Origin: CAVYXZ01 sp965223835
GTDB taxonomy: Bacteria; Chloroflexota; Anaerolineae; Aggregatilineales; Phototrophicaceae
DNA length: 64,000 bases
NCBI GenBank assembly: GCA_965223835.1
Contig: CBDCXQ010000001.1
Span: forward strand, 4,340,001 to 4,404,000
Direction: 5' to 3'
Shown: piece by piece, positions 58,380 through 64,000 of the stretch
How positions within the stretch are numbered: the first letter of the stretch is position 1
Layout: every line of letters begins with the position of its first letter
The notes under the pieces: model-generated
What the model saw: only the letters and a program-made list of their open reading frames with translations
The model's database searches: none
What the model was told of the DNA's origin: nothing
Made by a program: the position numbers and the translations under genes

Positions 58380-59024
58380 CTAGATTTTTACGCGCTCACC
58401 AATACGCCGCTCATTGCCTGCCAGCAATCGTCGGATATTTTCTCGAAAGCGGTAGACAATGACGAACCCGACCAGATAATAAATGATATAACTGGGTTCT
58501 AACTCTTTTAAAAGGATTAAGATACCAACTGAAATCGCGGCAGTGGCAATGCCCAGCAACACGCCCAATGACATATAGCGCGTCTTAATCACCGCAATCA
58601 GCAGCACAATGACGGGTAGAAACAGAATTTTCGCCGGGACGAGCAGGAGCCAGGTGCCTGCCGCCGTCGCCGCCCCTTTGCCACCCCGCAGTGTGCCCGT
58701 CAGCAATGAGGCGAACAACGACCAATTATGCCCAACGACTGCCGCCACTGCACAAATTACGCTGCCCGATGCAACCGAGACGATACCGGCTTCGGCCAAT
58801 GCCGCCCCAACCAATACGGCCAATACACCTTTGCCCAGGTCAATCACCAGCACCAGCACTGCCCAGATCCATCCCAGTGTCCGCAGGATATTGGTTGTGC
58901 CCATGTTGCCGCTGCCCAGTTCAAAGATGTTGATGCCATTTAAACGGCCCGCGATATAAGCTGTCGGAAACGAGCCGATGACATAGCCCAGCACAATAAT
59001 AAACAGCACCCGCAACTCGCCCAC
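58380..59024 (-). CDS. plsY: Acyl-phosphate:glycerol-3-phosphate acyltransferase
   Basis: A 214-residue PlsY enzyme with about five hydrophobic segments that makes lysophosphatidate from acyl phosphate and glycerol-3-phosphate. Motifs: YVIGSFPTAYIAGRLNGINIFELGSGNMGTTNILRTLGW (motif 1), AAVVGHNWSLF (motif 2) and LRGGKGAATAAGTWL (motif 3). GTG start after GGAACAG. It lies between sqdB and sqdX, supplying the glycerolipid backbone needed for sulfolipid, a pairing not common in textbook sqd operons. A 98-base gap separates it from sqdB. Confidence 0.95.
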   Translation of the reverse strand: MGELRVLFIIVLGYVIGSFPTAYIAGRLNGINIFELGSGNMGTTNILRTLGWIWAVLVLVIDLGKGVLAVLVGAALAEAGIVSVASGSVICAVAAVVGHNWSLFASLLTGTLRGGKGAATAAGTWLLLVPAKILFLPVIVLLIAVIKTRYMSLGVLLGIATAAISVGILILLKELEPSYIIYYLVGFVIVYRFRENIRRLLAGNERRIGERVKI

Positions 59025-59122
59025 ACCTGTTCCTTCCGCTCAACCCTCAGAAACAAACAAAGCATGACGCCCGACGTTATGAACCGCCGCTGGTGCCATG
59101 CTCTGGACCATTTCCATATTTG

Positions 59123-60313
59123 TTAGGCCAGTTCGCCCTCAGCCCGTTTGACATTGTTTCCTGCATCACGCCAGTTAATCGTCGGCATAATCAACCGTTG
59201 GTCAATACGATCTTTGTTCTGCACCGCGATATTAATCATCGTCTCAATCATGCTATCGTCCAGCAAGTGGGGTTGCAGACCCAAATCCAGCAGCTTGGTA
59301 TGGACGACATTGTAATGGTGATCTTCGGCTTCGACCCGGGGGTTCGGCACCATACTGCACTGAACATTCAGGCCCATTTTGCCACCAACCCGCGCCACCG
59401 AATCCGCCAGATCATTGACTGAGAACCATTCGGTGATCTGATTAAAGACCCGATACTCCCCCGCTTCCGGCTCCGATTCAATCGCCAATTCGATGCAACG
59501 CACAGTGTCTTTAATATTGATGTAGCCGCGTGTTTGGCCGCCACTGCCATACACCGTAAGCGGATGGCCGACAGCCGCTTGAATACAGAAGCGGTTCAAT
59601 GCCGTGCCATACACCTGATCGTAATCAAAACGAGTCGCCAGCGCCGGATCCAGCTCGGTTTCATAGGTGTCCGCACCATAAACCACGCCCTGGTTAAGAT
59701 CAGTGGAACGCATCCCCCAGATCTTGCAGGCAAAGTGGATGTTGTGCGAGTCGTGAACTTTGCTGAGATGATAGAACGAACCGGGCTGTTTGGGGAAGGG
59801 CAGGACATCGCTGCGGCCATTGTGATGAATTTCGATGAAGCCTTCTTCGATGTCGATATTCGGCGTTCCATACTCACCCATCGTCCCCAGTTTCACCAGA
59901 TGACAATCCGGCACGATTTCCTTGATGGCGTACATCACGTTCAGCGTGCCGACAACGTTGTTGTACTGGGTAAATACGGCGTGTTCACGATCAATCATCG
60001 AATACGGAGCCGACCGTTGCTCGGCAAAGTGAACCACCGCTTCGGGCTGGAATTCATGGAAGGACCGACTCAGCGAATCGAAATTGGTGATGTCCCCATA
60101 GTAAGAGGTGATCGTCCTACCCGTTAGTTCACGCCATTTCTCAACCCGCTGGTGCATCATTTGAATCGCGACGAGACTGTTGACACTGTGTTCGAGGTCA
60201 AACTGCCGCCGCGCCTGGTTGTCGAACACCGCAACTTCGTGGCCTTTTTGCGACAAATAGAGGGCCTGGGGCCAGCCTAAATAGCCATCCCCACCCAGGA
60301 TCAAAATACGCAT
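59123..60313 (-). CDS. sqdB: UDP-sulfoquinovose synthase
   Basis: A 396-residue SDR-type epimerase-fold enzyme that makes UDP-sulfoquinovose from UDP-glucose and sulfite with bound NAD. Near-identity with SQD1 features: MRILILGGDGYLGWPQALYLSQKGHEVAVFDN, RTITSYYGDITNF, EAVVHFAEQRSAPYSMIDRE, LVKLGTMGEYGTP (catalytic Thr), SFYHLSKVHDSHNI (Tyr-x-x-x-Lys) and DLNQGVVYG. The ATG at 60313 follows AGGAG by seven bases; ORF upstream is not family-like. Head of the sulfolipid operon. An inverted repeat TGTACACT..AGTGTACA lies just upstream. Confidence 0.95.
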   Translation of the reverse strand: MRILILGGDGYLGWPQALYLSQKGHEVAVFDNQARRQFDLEHSVNSLVAIQMMHQRVEKWRELTGRTITSYYGDITNFDSLSRSFHEFQPEAVVHFAEQRSAPYSMIDREHAVFTQYNNVVGTLNVMYAIKEIVPDCHLVKLGTMGEYGTPNIDIEEGFIEIHHNGRSDVLPFPKQPGSFYHLSKVHDSHNIHFACKIWGMRSTDLNQGVVYGADTYETELDPALATRFDYDQVYGTALNRFCIQAAVGHPLTVYGSGGQTRGYINIKDTVRCIELAIESEPEAGEYRVFNQITEWFSVNDLADSVARVGGKMGLNVQCSMVPNPRVEAEDHHYNVVHTKLLDLGLQPHLLDDSMIETMINIAVQNKDRIDQRLIMPTINWRDAGNNVKRAEGELA

Positions 60314-60342
60314 TGGCTTTCTCCTAGTGAAAACTTGGAATT

Positions 60343-60374
60343 TGTACACTTAGTTAAAACAAATTGAGTGTACA
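60343..60374. promoter_or_regulatory. TGTACACT/AGTGTACA inverted repeat before sqdB
   Basis: TGTACACT (60343-60350) and AGTGTACA (60367-60374) are perfect 8-bp inverted repeats separated by 16 AT-rich bases, 30 bases before the sqdB start. Each half holds the palindrome TGTACA. Could be a regulator site or an mRNA hairpin of the leader; the spacing of 24 bases between centres fits neither uniquely. Confidence 0.4.
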
Positions 60375-60550
60375 GAAGTTACGCCTTCGATAAAAGATGT
60401 AACATTGTCAGCACCGTTATATAAGCCGGAGACTGTGACCCGACAATCTCATCTCAATCGGAACCGTACCAAGATTCAACAACTTCTCATCTTTCCGGTT
60501 TGATTGCATGTTAAGCTCTGAAATCAATATGTTGTACAGGTATCGAAACA

Positions 60551-61051
60551 ATGCGACGTCTTATTTTCGGTCTGCTATGGGGTAGCCTGGGGCTACTGGT
60601 AGCCGCCTGCAGTAGCGCAACTTCAGCACCAATCGAGACGACAGCTTTGCCAACATCGGCAGCCGGGACAACCGCAACGCCAGTGCGTGCCCCCCGTAAT
60701 GTACATACACCAACTGAATTCAACCTGCTCTATTATCCAACCGACATCAATATTGTTGGCAAAACCGGGCGGCCCCAGTTTATCAATGCCTATGCTGATT
60801 GGTGACGCGAGTGTCAGGCAAATCGGCCCATCGTGCATGGGCTTCAGGAGTTATACGGCGACCCGGTTGATTTTCTGCATGTCGATGTTGAAAATCCCGG
60901 TGCACTGGAAGCAGTCGGGCCAGTCGGCATCACTGGCCGCACCCAGTATGTCCTCACCGATAGCAGCGGCGAGGTGCGGTACCGCTGGTTTGGTTATATT
61001 GACCAGGCAGAATTAGAAGCGGCGTTTGAGTCATTGTTGAATGACGCTTAG
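60551..61051 (+). CDS. Thioredoxin-like lipoprotein with in-frame TGA (probable selenoprotein)
   Basis: A 166-residue frame interrupted only by TGA at 60803-60805 (residue 85). Residues 1-20 are a lipoprotein signal with lipobox LVAAC; a Thr/Pro linker follows, then a thioredoxin-like domain: RPQFINAYADW-U-RECQANRPIVHGL, VDFLHVDVENP, GITGRTQYVLTDSSGEVRYRWFGYI. The TGA takes the place of the first Cys of WCxxC, leaving W-U-x-x-C, exactly where a selenocysteine belongs. A 6-bp hairpin begins 23 bases after TGA (60826-60842). The downstream half (82 codons) stays open and domain-like. Standard gene calling would give an 84-residue fragment. At the cis-Pro position GRT is seen rather than PT. Sec insertion is inferred; a pseudogene or sequencing error are the alternatives. 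Confidence 0.8.
60826..60842 (+). promoter_or_regulatory. Candidate bacterial SECIS hairpin
   Basis: GCCCAT (60826-60831) pairs perfectly with ATGGGC (60837-60842) around the five-base loop CGTGC, whose second base is G. The loop begins 27 bases after the TGA at 60803-60805. Stem length, loop size, a G in the first two loop bases and the distance from UGA all fit the published bacterial SECIS rules. Confidence 0.65.
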
Positions 61052-61094
61052 CCGCTTGATTTATCCTTAACCAGCACGTTAAATTTGCTGTAAA

Positions 61095-62120
61095 CTAAAC
61101 CGGAATGACGCGCCGTTCCTGTATACTGCGGGTGACGGCTTCGGTAAACGCCATATATTTCAAGCCAGTTTCAAAGTTCGTGTGGGTAATCACTTCCTGA
61201 CCGCGAATCGCGTTGATGAATTCAGTTTCTACGCGCCAGCCACCTTTTTCCTCGGGCGGAATACTGATCGGCTTTAGGGCGTCATCGCCCCGCTGACCAC
61301 CATAGAGTTGGCCGCCGGTAAAACGTAAGGTGCCCGTGCTCCCATACAACGTGACCATGTTGGGTTCAGCCAGGCCAGTGACACTGGAAATCGTCACCCG
61401 TGCCTGCGCACCACAGGCCATGTCGGCCACAATGTCGATATGGTCGGGCACTTTTACGGCTTTCAAGTGACCATCGCTCGTTTTGCGCAGCGGTGTAAAT
61501 ACCTTACCCATCGCGCTCACGGCGGTGGCTTCCCCTACCCAGCGCAACAACGCCTCGTACCAGATGCCCATCGACATGATGTTCAGGCCGCTGAGATCAA
61601 AATCCTCTCGCCAGTGCATCGGTGCATCAGGGTCCATAAAACTGTTGCCCGCCCGAATTTCAATCACCAGCAAATCGCCCAGATAGCCTTCTGCCAGTAA
61701 CCGCTTGATGGTCTGGTCCACGCCCAGCGTCATCGGCGATGGGACAATCTGCGTGACCAGTTGCGGGTTGGCCTGAGCCGCGACCAGCATCGCCCGGGCT
61801 TCAGTCAGGTTGCGAGCCATCCGTGCTTCACACATGACATGCTTACCGGCTGCCAGCGCCCGCAACGTCATCCGCTCATGCATATACGGCCAGGTGCCGA
61901 TCACAATTGCGTCGGTATCACCCGCATCGATGAGTTCCCACCAGTGATGATAAACCGTTGGGATGCCAAATTCATCGGCAACGCGTTGGGATGATTCCGG
62001 GCTGCGATTACACACACTAACAATTTCAACGCCGTTGATGGCTTGTAAGCCGGGAATATGCCGCGACCGCGTATTGGCACCCGCGCCAACCACGCCCACG
62101 CGAATAGTTTCTGTAGCCAT
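61095..62120 (-). CDS. Gfo/Idh/MocA-family oxidoreductase
   Basis: A 341-residue NAD(P)-dependent dehydrogenase. Rossmann part: RVGVVGAGANTRSRHIPGLQAINGVEIVSVCNRSPESSQRVADEFGI (GxGxxx), then TDAIVIGTWPYMHERMTLRALAAGKHVMCEARMARNL, where the usual EKP reads EAR, an alteration of the catalytic Lys site. The C-terminal domain has DLSGLNIMSMGIWYEALLRWVGE. The loss of the Lys is noteworthy for a family whose EKP Lys is generally catalytic. It is unrelated to 21571 beyond family. Gene is isolated between the lipoprotein and the cohesin-like protein. Confidence 0.9.
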   Translation of the reverse strand: MATETIRVGVVGAGANTRSRHIPGLQAINGVEIVSVCNRSPESSQRVADEFGIPTVYHHWWELIDAGDTDAIVIGTWPYMHERMTLRALAAGKHVMCEARMARNLTEARAMLVAAQANPQLVTQIVPSPMTLGVDQTIKRLLAEGYLGDLLVIEIRAGNSFMDPDAPMHWREDFDLSGLNIMSMGIWYEALLRWVGEATAVSAMGKVFTPLRKTSDGHLKAVKVPDHIDIVADMACGAQARVTISSVTGLAEPNMVTLYGSTGTLRFTGGQLYGGQRGDDALKPISIPPEEKGGWRVETEFINAIRGQEVITHTNFETGLKYMAFTEAVTRSIQERRVIPV

Positions 62121-62187
62121 ATTATCCTCTTCAATTCAGGTTAATTGCGAGGAGATTATAACCATCACTCAATAATATTGCAGAATT

Positions 62188-62985
62188 TCAGCCTCGGTAG
62201 CGGCGCAAATAGATCACCAGCAACACCAGCAGCCCAATACCCGTAATCACCACCACCACAAGTGCTACCAGCGCTAACGGATTCGCAGTTAAAACTGTCG
62301 GGACCTCCGGTGCTGGCGTGGGCGTGACCGGTACTCGTGTGATGTTCGGCAACGTGGGTTCCGGCGTCACACTGGCGAAGGCTTCCTCAGTGGCTTCAGC
62401 GATGGTCGTTGGTGATGGCCGGGGCGTTGCGGTCACTTCGGGCGGCACCGGCACATCCTCACCCTGAAGCGATAAATCAAGTAACACTGGCGTAAACGCG
62501 ATGTCAATGGGATCGCTGGCGACCCGGCCCTCACTCGTCTCCTGGAAGATTACACCGGTCAGCTCAGCTCGTTGGAACTGCAATTGCGTGGTCCCCGCCC
62601 GCAGCGGAAAGATGCGAAACGTGCCAATCACGCCGGTTCCCTGTAATGGCTCAGCCGGGGCCAGCAATGACACGGTGTATTGCACCGTATTTTCGTTGAC
62701 GCGGTTGCGCGGCGCAAGAATCGGATTATCCCTTAGAAACGAACCCGCCTCGACCGGCGACCCGGCCCGCGTGCCAAAGACATAGAGTTGTGTCGGATCA
62801 TAGCTGATTTCAACATCCGCAATCCACAGATTGCTCACGTTCTCTACGACAACCTGTACCGTATAAATTTCGCCAGTTTGCAGCGTGGTCGCATCCAGAT
62901 TCAGGCTCAAGAAGGTCGTCGCCTGCGCCTGCGCCGGGAGCAACATCAACAAGATGAACCACACAACCATCAGGGATTTACGCAT
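62188..62985 (-). CDS. Cohesin-like domain surface protein
   Basis: A 265-residue exported protein. Signal peptide at 1-22 (SLMVVWFILLMLLPAQAQA); a cohesin/dockerin-partner-like beta sandwich (about 23-165) with LSLNLDATTLQTGEIYTVQVVVENVSNLWIADVEISYDPTQLYV and QGTGVIGTFRIFPLRAGTTQLQFQRAELTGV; a Thr/Pro linker (175-230); and one C-terminal hydrophobic segment (about 238-258) with RRYRG after it. This is a type I surface anchor. Cohesin-like modules bind partners, often in adhesion or polysaccharide-degrading complexes, but no dockerin gene is seen. Confidence 0.8.
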   Translation of the reverse strand: MRKSLMVVWFILLMLLPAQAQATTFLSLNLDATTLQTGEIYTVQVVVENVSNLWIADVEISYDPTQLYVFGTRAGSPVEAGSFLRDNPILAPRNRVNENTVQYTVSLLAPAEPLQGTGVIGTFRIFPLRAGTTQLQFQRAELTGVIFQETSEGRVASDPIDIAFTPVLLDLSLQGEDVPVPPEVTATPRPSPTTIAEATEEAFASVTPEPTLPNITRVPVTPTPAPEVPTVLTANPLALVALVVVVITGIGLLVLLVIYLRRYRG

Positions 62986-63030
62986 CAGTAGGGCCGTCCC
63001 TTGTGTGAAAAGAAGACAGGTTGGTTTTTA

Positions 63031-63111
63031 CTCACCCCGCCCGAACTAACCGTTCTCCTTCCCCTCTTCAGGTTGGAGAGGGGACCGTGAGCAAAGCGAA
63101 CAGGGGTGAGG
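63031..63111 (+). repeat. CTCACCCC/GGGGTGAG nested repeat near the right edge
   Basis: Outer arms CTCACCCC (63031-63038) and GGGGTGAGG (63103-63111) and inner CCCCTCTTCAGG and GTTGGAGAGGGG resemble the copies at 20661-20721 and around the DUF559 gene. It lies in the gap between the cohesin-like gene and the partial propeller gene. Confidence 0.75.
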
Positions 63112-63123
63112 TCTACAATGTTC

Positions 63124-64000
63124 TTATGGCAGCCACTCAACCGTCGCGCGTTCCGCGTGGAACAGCGTCCCAAAGGTCAAATCACCATTCCAGGCACCAC
63201 CGCCGGAAAATTCGGTCATAGTTGTTGGATTACCCACAAAGCCGTCGACCGTATGGCTGCCACCATCTGACCAGCCATCGCTCAGGGCCGGGCTACCATC
63301 CAGGTTGAACAGCAGATTATGGAACGTGTCCAATGTGCGGAAAGCGCCGTTGCTGATCGTGTATTCCGTGTAAATCACATCCATAAATGGCGACACATCG
63401 TAATAGTCCACGTTATATGTCGCGGGATTGATGACCGTTTCGTTATTGGTCAAAGTGAAGGTTCCCGCACCATTATATGTGATGTTATAGGCCTCAATTG
63501 AGTTGTCCGTTCCGTTCCAGAGCCGTAACATCAACACCAGTTGGACGCCGTAAGACGACATGGCCGGCATATCGGCTACATCGTCGCTATCAGATAAGAT
63601 GCTACCCGAAACCTGACCGCTCAGGTTGTTCGCCAGATCAACAAAGCACAGATTATCCTGACAACTGGTGGTTGGATGATCGTCCAACCCGGCATAGAGC
63701 ACCACGTTGTTATCAAACCAGGCCGGGGGATAAATCTTGCTCTTGGTCGCTACCTGCCGCAAGTTGGAGCCATCGGCGTTTATCACGCACAGATCACCCT
63801 CATTGTATTGATAATTGTCCCCCTTTGAACAGATAAACGCTAACCGCTGCCCATCGGGCGACCAGGATGGTGCCAACGCATCATCGGTAAACGTCCGGCT
63901 GTTGAGCATAGCACTGCCCCGCACCCGGCTCACCGGTGAAGTATAGAGCATATATTGGCCGCTGCGGGGAACCGTCTGGATGTAGGCAAAGTTCTCACCG
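63124..64000 (-). CDS. TolB/PD40-like beta-propeller protein, partial (5' end missing)
   Basis: The frame is open from the window edge to a stop at 63124. It reads GENFAYIQTVPRSGQYMLYT at the edge, then LAPSWSPDGQRLAFICSKGDN and DLCVINADGSNLRQVATKS, PD40/TolB-like WD blades. The rest (NGAFRTLDTFHNLLFNLDGSP etc.) is more diverse. At least 291 residues are here. The true start and any signal peptide are outside the window. Function unknown. Confidence 0.8.
   Translation of the reverse strand, partial: GENFAYIQTVPRSGQYMLYTSPVSRVRGSAMLNSRTFTDDALAPSWSPDGQRLAFICSKGDNYQYNEGDLCVINADGSNLRQVATKSKIYPPAWFDNNVVLYAGLDDHPTTSCQDNLCFVDLANNLSGQVSGSILSDSDDVADMPAMSSYGVQLVLMLRLWNGTDNSIEAYNITYNGAGTFTLTNNETVINPATYNVDYYDVSPFMDVIYTEYTISNGAFRTLDTFHNLLFNLDGSPALSDGWSDGGSHTVDGFVGNPTTMTEFSGGGAWNGDLTFGTLFHAERATVEWLP

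Noticed and set aside
60803..60805. TGA as a plain nonsense mutation of the lipoprotein gene
   Set aside because: Possible, but the stop falls exactly on the redox Cys codon position, the rest stays open for 81 codons and a fitting hairpin follows; chance placement is unlikely. Kept as an alternative in the feature text.
1..64000. CRISPR array or cas genes
   Set aside because: No regularly spaced direct repeats and no Cas-like protein seen; the repeats found are inverted and dispersed.

Overview
The window looks like chromosomal DNA of a mid-GC bacterium, most likely a Chloroflexota of the Anaerolineae type. The inference rests on a SpoVS/Alba-like gene beside dnaA, surface proteins with Thr/Pro-rich linkers (TPTP repeats), TIR and FGE-fold fusions, many sugar ABC, isomerase and Gfo/Idh/MocA genes, and sulfolipid genes. 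It is a protein-level impression, not a phylogeny.

Layout. 1-3.4 kb (minus strand): ribosomal/transcription block read as tRNA-Thr(TGT), tRNA-Tyr, tRNA-Thr(GGT), rpmG, tRNA-Trp, secE, nusG, rplK, rplA, with a good promoter at the head and a possible rplJ leader at the left edge. 3.5-6.1 kb: an MFS exporter behind a terminator-bearing leader, then a DapA-family aldolase. 6.1-10.9 kb: two tandem genes for TIR - transmembrane - FGE-fold proteins (three FGE units, then one). 10.9-12.75 kb: a DUF559 nuclease-fold gene inside inverted GGAGAGGGG/GGGGTGAGG repeats, with an IS982-family element inserted in the right-hand repeat. 12.75-15.8 kb: M14 carboxypeptidase and an APH-like kinase fold. 15.8-26.6 kb: GntR regulator divergent from a sugar ABC importer (binding protein and two permeases, no ATPase), a cupin protein, two TIM-barrel isomerases, and four oxidoreductases, overlapping like one catabolic operon.

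26.7-31.5 kb: rdgB, dnaA, a 628-base dnaA upstream region that may be an origin (DnaA-box-like 9-mers, LexA-type box), spoVS, a PHP phosphoesterase and holB. 31.5-36.4 kb: small accessory genes (STAS/SpoIIAA-like, DUF385, VOC, AHSA1, AraC, DHFR-like) and a decayed GH39-like gene. 36.4-45.2 kb: envelope and polysaccharide genes (LPG-synthase-type flippase, FAD amine-oxidase-like enzyme, UDP-glucose dehydrogenase, GT4) plus a PQQ-type sugar dehydrogenase and a TPR protein. 45.3-50.7 kb: a plant-polysaccharide island (oligogalacturonate-lyase-like propeller, formamidase, DUF2264, enolase-superfamily dehydratase). 50.8-57.2 kb: paired small membrane proteins, DUF4058, and a TetR-SDR-ABC exporter operon. 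57.2-60.3 kb: sqdB-plsY-sqdX sulfolipid operon. 60.5-64 kb: a thioredoxin-like lipoprotein with an in-frame TGA, a Gfo/Idh/MocA oxidoreductase, a cohesin-like surface protein and a partial TolB-like propeller.

The two most noteworthy points are: (1) the thioredoxin-like lipoprotein at 60551-61051, whose only interruption is a TGA exactly at the first Cys of the CxxC motif (W-U-R-E-C), followed at the right distance by a perfect 6-bp hairpin with G in the apical loop, so it is probably a selenoprotein that standard gene calling splits; and (2) the TIR-TM-FGE pair, predicted type II membrane receptors with cytoplasmic TIR enzyme domains and external FGE/C-type-lectin folds that have lost the FGE catalytic cysteines.
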